In this document: positions 1-14,250 of the stretch, in pieces
Layout: each line of letters starts with the position of its first letter
Position numbering within the stretch: position 1 is the first letter of the stretch
NCBI RefSeq assembly: GCF_042477335.2
Contig: NC_091263.1
Span: forward strand, 65,714,501-65,778,500
Length of the DNA stretch: 64,000 nt
Origin: Ovis canadensis
Taxonomy: Eukaryota; Chordata; Mammalia; Artiodactyla; Bovidae
Direction: 5' to 3'
Notes under the pieces: model-generated
What the model was told of the DNA's origin: nothing
The model's database searches: none
The model's input: the letters and a program-made list of their open reading frames with translations, nothing else
Translations under genes and position numbers: made by a program

Positions 1-2636
1 GACCTGCATACAGATTTCTCAAGAGGCAGATCAGGTGGTCTGGTATTCCCATCTCTTTCAGAATTTTCCACAGTTTATTGTGATCTACACAGTCAAAGGC
101 TTTGGCATAGTCAATAAAGCAGAAATAGATAGTCTTTCTGGAACTCTCTTGCTTTTTTGATGATCCAGCGGATGTTGGCAATTTGATCTCTGGTTCTTCT
201 GCCTTTTCTAAAACCAGCTTGAACATCTGGAAGTTCATGGTTCACGTATTGTTGAAGCCTGGCGTGGAGAATTTTGAGCATTACTTTACTAGCGCGTGAG
301 GTGAGTGCCTTTTGTGCCGCAGTTTGAACATTCTTTGGCATTGCCTTTCTTTGAGATTGAAATGAAAACTGACCTTTTCCAGTCCTGTGGCCACTGCTGA
401 GTTTTCTAAATTTGCTGGCATATTCAGTGCAGCACTCTCACAGCATCATCTTTTAGGACTTGAAAGAGCTCAACCGGAATTCCATCACCTCCACTAGCTT
501 TGTTCACAGTCATGCTTCCTAAGGCCCACTTGACTTCACATTCCAGGATGTCTGGCTCTAGGTGATCACACCATCATGATTACCTGGGTCGTGAAGATCT
601 TTTTTATACAGTTCTTCTGTGTATTCTTGCCACCTCTTCTTAATATCTTCTGTTTCTGTTAGGTCCAGACCATTTCTGTCCTTTATTGAGCCCATCTTTG
701 CATGAAGTGTTCCCTTGGTATCTCTAATTTTCTTGAAGAAATCTCTAGTCTTTCCCATTCTACTGTTTTCCTCTATTTCTTTGCATTGATCACTGAGGAA
801 GGCTTTCTTATCTCTTCTTGCTATTCTTTGGAACTCTGCATTCAGATGCTTATATCTTTCCTTTTCTCCTTTGCTTTTCGCTTCTCTTTTTTTCATAGCT
901 ATTTGTAAGTCCTCCTCAGACAGCCATTTTGCTCTTTTGCATTTCTTTTTCTTGGGGATGGTCTTGTTCCCTGTCTCCTGTACAATGTCATGCACTTCTG
1001 TCCGTAGTTCATCAGGCACTCTATCAGATCTAGTCCCTTGAATCTATTTGTCACTTCCACTGTATAATTGTTAGGGATTTGATTTAGGTCATACCTGAAT
1101 GGTCTCAGACTTCCCTGTTGTCTCAGAGGGTAAAGTGTCTGTCTGCAATGCAGGAGACCTGGGTTCGATCCCTGGGTCGGGAAGATCTCCTGGAGAAGGA
1201 AATGGCAACCCACTCCAGTACTATTACCTGGAAAATCCCATGGATGGAGGAGCCTGGTAGGCTACAGTCCATGGAGTCGCAAAGAGTCGGACACGACTGA
1301 GCGACTTCACTGTCACTTTCACTTGTCACTTTGAGTGGTCTAGTGGTTTCTTCAATATAAGTCTGAATTTGGCAATAAAGAGTTCATGATCTGAGCCACA
1401 GTTAGCTCCCGGTCTTGTTTTTGCTGACTGTATAGAGCTTATCCATCTTTTGCTACAAAGAATATAATCAACTTGATTGCAGTGTTGACCACCTGGTGGT
1501 GTCCATGTGTAGTGTCTTCTCTTGTGTTGTTGGAAGAGGGTGTTTGCTATGACCAGTGCGTTCTCTTGGCAAAACTCTATTAGCCTTTGCCCTGTTTCAT
1601 TCGGTACTCCAAGGCCAGATTTGCCTGTTACTCCAGTGTTTCTTGACTTCCTATTTTTGCATTCCAGTCCCCTATAATGAAAACGACATTTTTGGGGGGT
1701 GTTAGTTCTAAAAGGTCTTGTAGATCTTCATAGAACCATTCAACTTCAGCTTCTTCAGCATTTCTTGTTGAGGCATAGACTTGGATTACTGTGATACTGA
1801 ATGGTTTGCCTTGGAAACAAACAGATCATTCTGTCATTTTTGAGGTTGCATCCAAGTACTGCATTTCGGACTATCTTGTTCACTATGATGGCTACTGCAT
1901 TTCTTCTAAGGGATTCTTGCCCGCAGTAGTAGATAGAAAGGTCATCTGAGTTAAATTCACCCATTCCAGTCCATTTTAGTTTGCTGATTCCTAAAATGTC
2001 GATGTTCACTCTTACCATCTCCTGTTTGACCACTTCCAATTTGCCTTGATTCTTGGACCTAACATTCCAGGTTCCTATGCAATACTGCTCTTTACAGCAT
2101 CGGATCTTGCTTCCATTACCAGTCACATCCACAACTGGTGTTTTTACTTTGGCTCTGTTTCTTCATTCTTTCTGCAGTATGTCTCCACTGATCTAGAGTA
2201 GCATATTGGGCATCTACCGACCTGGGGACTTCATCTTTCAGTGTCATATCGTTTTGCCTTTTCATGCTGTTCATGGGGTTCTCAAGGCAAGAACACTGAA
2301 GTGGTTTGCCATTCCCTTCTCCAGTGGACTACATTTTGTCAGAACTCTCCACCATGACCCGCCCGTCTTGGGTGGCCCTACACACATGGCTCATAATTTC
2401 ATTGAGTTAGACAAGCTGTGGTCCATGTGATTAGATTGGTTAGTTTTCTGAGATTGTGGTTTTCAGTCTGTCTGCCCTCTGATGGAGAAGGATAAGAGGC
2501 TTATGGAAGCTTCCTGATGGGAGAGACTAAGGGGGAAACTGGGTCTTGTTCTGATGGGCGGGGCCATGCTCAGTAAATCTTTAATCCAATTTTCTGTAGC
2601 TGGATGGAGCTGTGTTCCCTCCCTGCTATTTGCCTG
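1..2636 (-). mobile_element. BovB (RTE) LINE, antisense, 5' part with endonuclease and part of RT
   Basis: Read on the minus strand, 2132-1755 gives a degenerate endonuclease domain (GTWNVRS, DILGISKLKWTG), 1019-558 the inter-domain region, and 341-111 the start of the reverse transcriptase (NIRWIIKKAR). The copy enters from outside the window and is split by a Bov-tA SINE at 1106-1331. Its frames are broken by stops, so it is inactive. About 2440-2636 resembles the BovB 5' non-coding region; that outer limit is approximate. Confidence 0.9.
1106..1331 (+). mobile_element. Bov-tA SINE nested in BovB
   Basis: The tRNA-Glu-like head contains the B box GGTTCGATCCC near 1163. It is followed by the BovB-derived body ending GACACGACTGAGCGACTTCA. 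The flanks are tgaatggtct (1096-1105) and tgagtggtct (1332-1341), a 10 bp target duplication with one mismatch inside BovB sequence. Confidence 0.92.
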
Positions 2637-2639
2637 GGC

Positions 2640-3800
2640 TGTCAGGGAAGCTCTCTATGTTTATGTTTTGCCAAATTTGCGGAGTTTTCAGCAGTTGCTT
2701 CTTTGAGTACTTGTTCAGTCCTACTGTCTTTTCTCTTCTTCTGGGACTGTGAGGACACAAATATTAAGATTTTCTGACATAGTCCCATGGAGTTACAGTC
2801 CCTGAGGTTCTGTTTAATTTGTTTCAGTTTGTTTTGTGTCTTGTTCAGATTGGATATTTTCCAGTGTTTTGTCTTCTAATGCTGTTTTTTTTTTTCCTCT
2901 CTCTCCTCTGTATTCTGCTGTTGAGCGAGCCATCCACTGAGTTTTTTATTTTGGCTGTTTTTCAGTTCTAAAACTTTCATTTGGTTCTTCCTCATATCTT
3001 CTATTTCTGTGCGAAGATTTTCTTTTTTTGCTGTGGCTTTCTAATTTTTTGAATTTATTTCAAGCATATTCACGATTCGTCATTGAAGGATTTTTACAAT
3101 GCCTGCTCTAAAATGTTTGTCAAAGGATTCGTACATCTCTGTCATCTTGATGTTGGCCTCTACTGCTTCTTTTTTCTTTCAGTTTGAGATCTTCCTGATT
3201 TAGGATATGATGTGCGATTTCCAGTTGGAACCCGGATATTTGCATATTTTTTTGAGATTTTGGACCCTATATAAACTTCCTCTTTCTGTTGGCTTTCTCT
3301 GACACCACGCCAGTAGGAAGTGAGGGCTGCTGCCTTGTTACTGCCAAGTGAGTACAAGTGCAGGGGCCCCACTTGCCCTCTATTGACACTTGAGGGTGGG
3401 GCATTGCTTTTTACTGTTTGGTGGGTGTGGGAGTTCTAGTGACTCTGCTGACAACACAGGACAGGAGAGCCCTGGATACAGCTGTCAGGGATGAAAGTCC
3501 TCATTCCCTCCTTGGTCTTCTCTGACTACACCCAGGCAGCACGTTGGGTACCTTGTTACAGCCCTGCAAAGGAGGAAGTCCGAGCTCCCCACATGGTCTT
3601 TGCTCATGTAGGTGAGGGTGAGGCTACAGTTTTTCCTATGATGTATGGCTGGAGTACAGTGCTTTTTGTCTAAAGATGTTCTGTCTTTCTAGGCTGTTCC
3701 TTTTCTGATCCTTTATCTAGGGAATGCAGGCTTTCATTGGGCCTTTTTAGTCTGTGCCTGTTGGCACTCCTGGATCACCAATATCTTTTGCCTCAAGTCT
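2640..3800 (-). mobile_element. Probable old L1 5' region, antisense
   Basis: T-rich phrases such as those around 2960-3130 and the Cys/Pro-poor GGGGCCCC-containing tract at 3300-3420 resemble the 5' part of old mammalian L1M elements read backwards. No coding domain is recognisable. It could be another old repeat. Confidence 0.35.
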
Positions 3801-4087
3801 GAGATATGTCAAATGAGAATATACAGGGAATTCACCATGATGTCATTGCTCAAGGCCGAAAGTCCTTAGTGAGTCTGCTTCTCCTCTCCAAATTCTCAGA
3901 GCCCTCTTATATTTGTTTAAAACAAATAATGTTAGGGCTGTTTTTTTCTTTGGTATTTAGCAGGAAGAATAAAGACTTGCTAGAAGTATGTATATTGATT
4001 TTGAGTTAGTGAATGTTTATTTTCAGTAGCCTTGTCCATTAGCGTTTTCCATCATGGCTTCTTCCTTTTCTTTTATGCCTGAAGTCC

Positions 4088-4353
4088 TTTTTTTTTTTTT
4101 TTTTTGATTAATTACTTTAGTTAGTTAGTTTTGGCTGTGCTAGTCTTCGTTGCTGCTCAAGGGCTTTCTCTAGTTGCAGTGGCTTCTCTTGCTGCAGATC
4201 ACAGGCTCCAGGCACGTGGGCTTCAGTAATTATGGCCTACGGGCCCAGTTGCTCCATGGCAGGTGGGGTTTTAGTTCCCAAACCGGGGATTAAACCCGTA
4301 TCCCCCACATTGGCAGGTGGACTCTCAACCATTGGACCACCAGGGAAGTCCCC
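4088..4353 (-). mobile_element. CHR-type tRNA SINE, long form, antisense
   Basis: It begins with an 18-T tract (reverse poly(A)) and ends with the reverse of the tRNA-like head (ACCAGGGAAGTCC). The body has the GGCTGTGCTAGTCTTCGTTGC-like segment of cetartiodactyl SINE2 elements. Confidence 0.8.
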
Positions 4354-4816
4354 CTGATTTCTGCTCCTAGATAAGACAGTCCCTGTGCACTCCTCCACTC
4401 TGCTGGGTGGCTACTTTGTACCTCTCTTCTCTTCTCAAACCCGACCCTCTCACCAGATGACCTGGCTTTCTACTTCACAGAGAAAAAACCCACCAGAAGA
4501 GAACTTTACCAAATGCCCTCCACTGCCCCACTGGTACCTGACTGCATCTGTGGCTGCCTGGCCTGTTTCCACCAAGAATGGCCCATGCTTCTGCTTCTGC
4601 TTGACCCCACCTCCTAACCCCTCTTGCCCATTCAGAGACCTTGTTTCAGCAGTTCTTCTTTCTCTCCTTCAACATCAGTTTTTGCTTTCCAGTAGATTGT
4701 TCTCTTTGGCAATAAAGGCATGAACCTGCTTCTGTTTTCGCCTTAAAAATACAGACTTCTCTCTTTTACCATCCAGCTCCATTTCTGGACTTCCTGACTT
4801 TGCTCTGTGCATGGTT

Positions 4817-5036
4817 GTGCACGGGTACTTAGTCACTCAGTCATGTCTGACTCTTTGTGACCCCATGGACTGTAGCCCGCCAGGCTTATCTGTCCATGGG
4901 ATTCTTCAGGCAAGAATACTGAAGTGGGTTGCCATTTCCTCCTCCAGGGCATCTTCCTGACCCAGGGATCAAACCCGAATCTCCTGTGTCTCCTGCATTG
5001 CAGGCAGATTCTTTATCCTTTCATCTAGGAAGCTCG
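4817..5036 (-). mobile_element. Bov-tA SINE, antisense
   Basis: The reverse-complemented Bov-tA body (GACTCTTTGTGACCCCATGG) and head (GGGATCAAACCC) are clear. About 10-15% diverged by eye. Confidence 0.9.
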
Positions 5037-5069
5037 GTCTTTACTCCCTCTTACATTGAAACTCTTTGA

Positions 5070-5990
5070 AAAGTTTTTCATTTTTGTTGATTTTTCCCCA
5101 CTCTTTGTCTCCAGTACCTCTTCTCTAATAGTTAAACATACATCAGACTGGCTTTTGCCTCACAACGCTAACAAAACTACTTTTATCAAGGTCACTAGTG
5201 ACTTTTACACTAAGTCCAGTGTTCAGTTCTTGGACCTGGACATTGATCCATCTTGATTGGACTCAACTGGTCCCCTACTCTTCCTTGAAGAGGTATCTTC
5301 ACTTGGCTTCTCTCCTGATTTTCTACCTACTTGGCTGCTCCTTCTCTATGTCTTTTGTTGATCAATCATCATCTTCTCGATCTTTTAATGTTCATGAGCA
5401 CGAGACTCAGTGCTATTACACTCATCTCACTGATGATTTCTTGTCTCATGATATTTAGACACAATCTGTATGATGATGATTTTCCAATTTGTATCACCAG
5501 CTCAGATTTTTCCTGCAATCTGGACTAGTTCATCCAGTATTCCCACTGGACACTAATAGGCACCTCAAAGTCCCCATGTGCAAAGTCCCCATGTACTGGT
5601 CTTCCTCAGTACTTGCTTCACTTACAGCCTTCTACAGCTCTGTTGGGGGCAATACCATCTGTCTAGTTGTTCAGCCCTAAAGCCCCAGAGTTCTCCTAGA
5701 TTCCTTTTTGTCTCATTGTACACATGCCGTTTGTTGACCAATTAAGCTGGCTTTTACCATATCCCGAATCTACTCCTTCCCACCACCTCCACTGTAAACC
5801 ACGTGGCCCCAGGTCACCTTCATCACTGTGCTGGGTGCCTGTAAGGTCGTCCTTACTTGTCTCCCTATTTATAGTCTGTACCGTACGTAACAGTGAGCGG
5901 ATTCTGTTACTATGTCACTTCCGTGCTCCATCCTCTTTGTCCCCGCAGGTCACTGTGAGTCAGCTCTAGCATCCTCTGATAACATGGGCC
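5070..5990 (+). mobile_element. L2-like (CR1 clade) LINE remnant
   Basis: Pyrimidine-rich text with ACTAATAGGCACCTCAAA (about 5552) and CACCACCTCCACTG (about 5780) resembles the L2 3' half in sense orientation. It carries a 15 bp tandem duplication (5566-5580 and 5581-5594). Very old; no usable frame. Confidence 0.5.
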
Positions 5991-6074
5991 ACCCTGCCGT
6001 TCCTCAGACTTACCAGGTTCACCTGTGGCAGGATCATCTGGGGAAGTTATATTTTGTTTTGAAAGCCACTGATA

Positions 6075-6212
6075 TGGAGAAGGAAATGGCAACCCACTCC
6101 AGTGTTCTTGCCTGGAGAATCCCAGGGACGAGGGAGCCTGGTGGGCTGCCGTCTCTGGGGTCTCACAGAGTCGGACATGACTAGAGCAACTTAGCAGCAG
6201 CAGCAGCAGCAG
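6075..6212 (+). mobile_element. Bov-A monomer SINE with (CAG)n tail
   Basis: A full monomer runs from TGGAGAAGGAAATGGCAACC to GACTTAGCAGCAGCAGCAG. The usual flanking duplication is not present directly after the tail; its left flank instead matches sequence 1.6 kb downstream. Confidence 0.9.
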
Positions 6213-6463
6213 AGACAGTTTTTAATTGCTAAAACATGTTTTGCTTGTGGAACTATTCATAGCATCTACTGGGTAGGGGCCAGTCATGCTGCTAAACAAC
6301 AAGTGCACAGGAAAGCCTCTTGCTAGGAAGAATGATCCAGACCAAATGTGTATAGATGCCAAGAGGGAGAATCCTATTCTCATCTAATAAGCTGTATGTC
6401 TATCTTACTGATAAAGTTACAGACTTGGAAAGTTGATGTTATCTGTTCAAGATAACTCAGTCT

Positions 6464-6557
6464 GATTCCACTGTTTTTTATATAATTAAATTTATTTTTA
6501 ATTGAAGGATAATTGCTTTACAATATCGTGTTGATTTCTGTCAGATTCCACTGTTTT
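6464..6557 (-). mobile_element. 66 bp L1 3'-end insertion with 14 bp target duplication
   Basis: The exact repeat gattccactgtttt at 6464-6477 and 6544-6557 brackets 66 bp that read, on the minus strand, as the ruminant L1 3' terminus (ATTGTAAAGCAATTATCC) and A-rich tail. It is an extremely 5'-truncated L1. Confidence 0.85.
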
Positions 6558-6574
6558 GACACTTAGCTTTTGTA

Positions 6575-6945
6575 GTAGATTCCTTGTTTTGGTCTGAATG
6601 TTTGTAATCCTTTTGAAATTCCCATGTTGGAATTCTAGTGCCCACTGTGATGGTATTAGAAGGTAGAGCTTTTGGGAAGTGATTTGTTCATGAGGGTAAA
6701 GACCTCATGAGTAGAATTAGTAAGTACCCTTAAAAAAGATCCCAGGGAGCCCCTTAAAGCCACCCACCATGTGAGACAGGAAAAAGTGCCAGCTATGAAC
6801 CAGGAAGAATGCCTTTACCTGACCCTCTGGCACCTTGATCTTAGACTTCCTAGCCTCCAGAAGTGTGAGAAAGTTTTCCTGTGTACAAGTCTCCCTGTCT
6901 GTGATATTTTATTATAGCAACCTAAATGGACTAAGACATTGCTAG
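6575..6945 (+). mobile_element. MLT1A-like LTR (ERVL-MaLR solo LTR)
   Basis: Phrases such as GTGATGGTATTAGAAGGTAGAGCTTTTGGGAAGTG-type spacing, CCTTGATCTTAGACTTCC and CTAGCCTCCAGAAGTGTGAG, ending GGACTAAGACATTG, match the MLT1A group as I know it. It is an old solo LTR with no viral coding sequence. Confidence 0.65.
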
Positions 6946-7019
6946 ACTTTGAAAAAGATATTTGGTGAGACACAGGCTCAGTGAGCCAGATTTTGAAGAC
7001 ATGTACCAATTGACTTCAA

Positions 7020-7245
7020 GGAAAGTGAACTCAATATTTATAGAACATCTAATTAATGTAACATTAAAGCGTGATGTTAGATCCTGTTACTAAGTGGTTC
7101 CTTTGGAGTATCGTTGTGTCCATTTTTCAGAGTAGGAAGCTGAGGCCCAGAAACAGTTTAATAACTTATTCAAATGTATAGTTACAGTAATGGAAGAGCA
7201 AGAATTTGAATCCAAATGTGTCTGACTCTAGAATTGAATGCTTAT
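7020..7245 (-). repeat. MIR SINE remnant, antisense
   Basis: CATTTTTCAGAGTAGGAAGCTGAGGCCCAGA followed by AATTTGAATCC shows the MIR core in reverse orientation. Old and diverged. Confidence 0.6.
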
Positions 7246-7763
7246 TAGGGCACAAAAATGGTAAGAGCTGAAACTGGGGACACGATAAAGGGTTTTTTTT
7301 CCCTCTTCCTTCTTAATGCAAAGTCCTTATGACAGTATTTTTTAGAACATGTACTAGATGTCTGAAATTGTGGATTATTCACGGCCTTTTGTTTCCAACC
7401 CCACATATCATAATTCCTAAAGGTACATGATAGCAGTGACAAGCGAAATCCAGAGTAAATTCATTCTCTCGTTTGTTAACCACTAAGTGATCACCTTCAC
7501 TGTAACAAACTGCAGAATATATTTTGAAGAGATGTGGCTGTAAAATTTTTAATTGTTAAAATGAAAATAAAATATCTTTGTTTGAAATACATTATTAAAA
7601 AGTGACTTCTGAAATTTATGATAATGAATAAAGTAGTTGGAGCATAGAAAAAAAATAAAAAATAAATAAATAAAAGCCACTGATACTCAGCTGACATTGT
7701 CTTAAGTTTATTATTTTTAGAGAAATTGACATCTTTCTGATTGAAAACTTTTCCTAACCAGAA

Positions 7764-7980
7764 CTGTTGTTGTTGTTCTGCTGTTGCCAAGTCACATCTT
7801 ACTCTTTTGAGACCCCATGGACTGTAGCCCTCAAGGTTCCTCTGTCCATGGAATTTTCCAGGCAAGAATCCTCGAGTGGGTGCTCTTTTCTTCTCCAGGG
7901 GATCTTCCTGACCCAGGGGTCACACCGCGTCTCCTGCATTGGCAGATGGATTCTTTACTAGTGTGCCACCAGGGAAGCCC
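7764..7980 (-). mobile_element. Bov-tA SINE, antisense
   Basis: It begins with (GTT)n and carries GACCCCATGGACTGTAGCC, CAGGCAAGAATCC and the reversed head ACCAGGGAAGCCC. Confidence 0.9.
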
Positions 7981-9006
7981 AACAAAACTCTTACTCTCTT
8001 TTTATTCACCTCTTCTTTTATATCCCTTGGAAAGGTTTTAGAGTTTTATTTACACCAATCCTATGGCTTGATGCACATATATTTTGTTATTTTGAATGAG
8101 ATTCTTTTCCATTATTCTTCCACTAGTTGTTGGTATGTACAAAAATTGTCGGATTTATATATTTACTTTGTAACCATTTCCCCTTGGGAACTCTTAAATC
8201 TGAACTCCCTTTCCAACTTTAATTACTCTTTGGTTGATGCCCTCATATGTTTGGATTCCTCTTGACTCTGTACTTGCTTTGGATCCTGTACAGGCTCTCT
8301 TTCTCTCAGATCTTTTCTGGAATACCTCCTGCTTGCCCTCAGGCTCTGGGCTCTTGGGGAAATGAACATATTTTCAATAGGTTTCCCATATGTTTCTACA
8401 TTTGCTTCCTTTTGTCCCTCTTCTCTACAAGGATGGTATTTTTAAAAATTAATGTACATTTAATTTTCTTAATTAATTAAGAGACTGGGACAGAGGGCCT
8501 CTCCTTGGCTGTCCCCTGGCTCTGCACAGGACCTCTGTCCAAGCACTTAGAACTCTGAATACAATTTCCAGTTTACCTTCTCTTAACCAAGCTTCATGAT
8601 CACTTAGAGCTTGGAATGGATTTAGTTTTCCATGGATATTTGTTGAATGAATAAGTAAATGACTGAAATATTTGTCTAGTCCTTTCTAGAACTTCCAACT
8701 ACCTTTATTGGGGATAAAGATACTTGGGAATTTATTTTTCAAGTTACTTTCCAATTCTTCTGCTGTTTTTTATTTTTTCCTAATCAATGTGTATATATTT
8801 TGTCATATTTTCACCTAACCTTATTTCATAGTGATTTCCACCAATATTATACATTCTAAACAACTGTCGATTTGGCAGTGACGTCTTTCATTGATCTAAC
8901 GCATAATGACCACTGGCACACTCACTATGTAATTTTCCGTAGCCTGCTGAGTCTGTTGACTTGGATGTTGCTCTTGCTGACTTGATGATTCTTTCCTCCC
9001 TCTCAG
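7981..9006 (+). other. SLC25A20 intron 4, 3' part
   Basis: T-rich intronic DNA with a likely MIR remnant near 8630-8670 (TTGTTGAATGAATAAG). No coding potential or RNA gene is recognised. It ends at the acceptor of exon 5. Confidence 0.7.
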
Positions 9007-11657
<2,651 letters not shown>

Positions 11658-12462
11658 GGCTGAAGGCTGCTCCAGGCTTCAGGATGCCAGAAGCTGTCAT
11701 CCAGGAGGAACAGTGGGCGGGACTAGGCGGTCCTGAGGTGTGAGGAGAGGGGGATGGTGGGATGAGAGCTCTGTGCATGGACCTGTTGAGACTATTGTCT
11801 TAATCACACCCTCTACCTGGTGTAATTTGCCATTTTGCAACTTGAATCCTCTCTTGTCAATTTAAGGGATCTCATGAGGACTTCGAGGTGGAGTTAAGTA
11901 GCTTCTAGACCACATACCACCCGTGGCCAAGGTGCTGTCTGCCAGTTGACTACAGGCCCTCCTACACCCAGAATACTCTTCGAGAAAGAGGGACTGTCAG
12001 CCTCTCACTGGAGATACTCTGCATGTTTTCAGCCAGCTGACTAGGAGCTGGGGCCTTCCTGGATCCCTAGCCAGGAACACCCACCAGGGTATCCTCTAAT
12101 CCTGGCCTGCACAGCTCCAGGTCCACATGGGAATGTGGACCTGAGGCCCGCATCTGTCTGTCCAAGCAGACTGAGCAAATGTGCCTAGGGGCAGAGAGCC
12201 TGTTAACACTCGGGTTTTGTTTTGTTTTTTTAATGCATGCAAGTAATCAGAATTAAAACTAGAGTAGCCTAATTTCCCAGGAGTCGGTGGAAAGCTTTCC
12301 CTCCTACACAGCAAGGAGAGATTTGAATAGACCATCCCAGCTTGCTAGGACAAGTGAGAAAGTGAGAAAGCCCAGGGTGTAGGAAGACTCTTTTTGCACA
12401 CTCTTTTCTCATGAGAACGCCCTATTTGGACAGGAAATAATAAATATTGTTTCCAATTTTCG
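11658..12462 (+). other. SLC25A20: SLC25A20 3' UTR
   Basis: About 800 bp of non-coding last exon follows the stop codon, with no recognisable repeat insertion. It ends soon after the polyadenylation hexamer at 12439-12444; a GT- and T-rich stretch (about 12464-12485) fits a downstream cleavage element. The exact cleavage base is inferred. Confidence 0.8.
12439..12444 (+). terminator. SLC25A20: Polyadenylation signal AATAAA of SLC25A20
   Basis: A canonical AATAAA inside GGAAATAATAAATATTG, 782 bp after the stop codon, followed about 25-45 bp later by a GTGTG/T-rich stretch. It is the only canonical signal seen between the stop codon and the intergenic DNA. Confidence 0.8.
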
Positions 12463-12989
12463 CATCGTGTGAAATTTTTTTCTTTTGATTCTGGGTCATT
12501 TCAGCAAACAGCCAGGGGCCTTGGTGGAGGCTGTTAGGCATCTAGCAGCCTTCCCTGGATGGAATTCAGACAGAAATTTCAGCAAGAGAAAGAGGAAGAA
12601 GTCTTGGCCCACCCGGCCTTCCCTGACTGCCCCGGCCCCAGCCCTGGCCCCGAGGGTCAGATTGGTGGGGTGGGATAAGGCAACCTGACTGGCAACTGTT
12701 CCCATAGCACTTGGGGGTCGCTGTATGATCTGATGTCTGGCCTTACTTATCAGGCTGAAGATGATGACCGGGTGCAGCCAGGGGAGATGAGGGAGTCAGC
12801 GTGGAGAGTGACACGCTAGCCCGTCCTTAGCGGGGGGACAGAGAGGCTACCAGAGCTGGGCTTCTCTGGCGTTGACCCATCTGGCAGTCACACTTCCGCT
12901 GGCACTTCCTGCCTCACTGCAGCTGCACAGAGATCCTTGGACTTTGGCTTCAGAGCTATCAGTCAGCATAAATGGGTGAGAGGGGAAGG

Positions 12990-13047
12990 GACCCACCCCG
13001 ATCTGGGAGTGGGTGTGGGACCCACCCCCATCTGGGAATGGGTGTGG
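12990..13047 (+). repeat. Tandem duplication, 29 bp x 2
   Basis: GACCCACCCC-GATCTGGGA-type units at 12990-13018 and 13019-13047 differ at two positions. Confidence 0.9.
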
Positions 13048-13750
13048 CCAGTTTGCCCAGAAGCTGAAGATTTGGGGGTTTAAGGAAGGAAGCTTTATTC
13101 CTGGTAAGATATTTCTGGATGATGGTCAAGTAAAAAAAAAATAACTGCTTCAAGGATGAAAATTGTTTGTTCTCTTCCTGGGAAGATTAATTAATTCAGT
13201 GTTAGGCTTTCCCGTCTCATGCTGCAGGATACCTTTGTTTAATCTCTCACTGATGAGGAGATGGCCTCCGAGGTGTCTCCTGAAGCTCTTCTCGGCACTG
13301 CTCAGTCCTTGAGACAGTCCTGAGACCTCAACCTTTTCCCGGGAGCCCTGGGAGTGTGTTTGCATTCTAGCTAAATGCCAGCCATTCCCATGGCTCAGGA
13401 TCACTTTTACAGTCTCCTGCTTCTGAATAATTTGCCCTTTGAAACAGCTTCCATTGGAAAGTGGAATATTTTGATTCTTTGATGCTAGTGCTGGTGGATT
13501 CTTTTACTCCTCTGGGGATTCAAGAGATGTGAAGTCAAAAAAAGGGAAGCCCCTGGAGGCATATGTGTGAAGGGAGCAGAGCAGATGGTGAGTAACCCTC
13601 TTCTGGCTGGCACTTCCTGCTTATGATGCACTTTGAAATGCCACCTGTTCCTGATATGTCTCTTCTCTCCTTGATGGGGGTAAGGGTAGGGGAGAGATTG
13701 GGGCCCCCTTAAGGAATTTCTTAGACTGCTACAGACAGCATTAAGTAGAA

Positions 13751-13803
13751 GCCAGTAAGGGTTAAAACAACCAGCCAGTGAGGGTTAAAACAACCAGCTG
13801 GTG
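13751..13803 (+). repeat. Tandem repeat, 23 bp x 2.3
   Basis: GCCAGTAAGGGTTAAAACAACCA-type units at 13751-13773 and 13774-13796 differ at one base, followed by a partial third copy. Confidence 0.9.
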
Positions 13804-14012
13804 AGAGCAGCCTTATCCAAGCACAAAGAGGAGTATAACTGGGTCAAAGGTAAAGGACAGAGGGGAGGCTGTTCCAACCTCAGCCTGTTAGAAGCAATAG
13901 CAGCAAAATGCTGTAAGGTCATAGCCTCTCTACCCAGAGTTCTTTTAGGCTAGAGCCCCCTATTCCTTTCCTAACCTCTTCAGGGATTCATTCTCATCTT
14001 TTTACCCCATGT

Positions 14013-14250
14013 AACTCAGTGTTTGGGCTTCCCTAGTGGCTCAGTGGTAAAGAATCCGCCTGCCAATGCAGGAGATGCACGTTTGATCTCTGGGTTAGAA
14101 AGATCCCCTGGAGAAGGAAATGGCAACCCACTCCAGTATTCTTGCCTGGGAAATCCCATGAACAGAGGAGCCTGGTGGGCTACAGTCCATGAGGTCGCAA
14201 AGAGTCAGACACAACTTAGCAACTCAACAACAGCAACAAACTCAGTGTTT
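14013..14250 (+). mobile_element. Bov-tA SINE with exact 12 bp target duplication
   Basis: The body 14025-14238 is flanked by aactcagtgttt at 14013-14024 and 14239-14250. The head, the body (GGAGAAGGAAATGGCAACCC) and an (AACAGC) tail are clear. Confidence 0.95.

Larger units (their letters stand above)
6062..7685 (+). mobile_element. Probable 1.6 kb retrocopy of a polyadenylated RNA starting at a Bov-A SINE
   Basis: The 13 bp aaagccactgata occurs at 6062-6074, exactly at the 5' edge of a Bov-A SINE, and again at 7673-7685, exactly after an A-rich tail. AATAAA (7627-7632) lies 16 bp before that tail (from 7648). This has the form of an L1-mediated insertion of a polyadenylated transcript, with the left repeat preceded by TTTTG. 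The cargo (6075-7672) includes a Bov-A monomer, a 66 bp L1 insertion, an MLT1-like LTR and a MIR, but no coding frame, so the source would be a non-coding or intronic RNA. Chance identity of the two 13-mers is the main alternative. Confidence 0.5.

Noticed and set aside
1140..1185. tRNA-like sequence with B box, seen many times in the window
   Set aside because: These are heads of Bov-tA and CHR SINEs; they lack a complete cloverleaf and are repeated across the window.
558..2132. LINE open reading frames as genes
   Set aside because: They are fragments of a BovB ORF broken by stops and a SINE insertion, not host genes.
6575..6945. Possible retroviral provirus
   Set aside because: Only an old LTR-like segment is seen, with no partner LTR and no gag, pol or env similarity.
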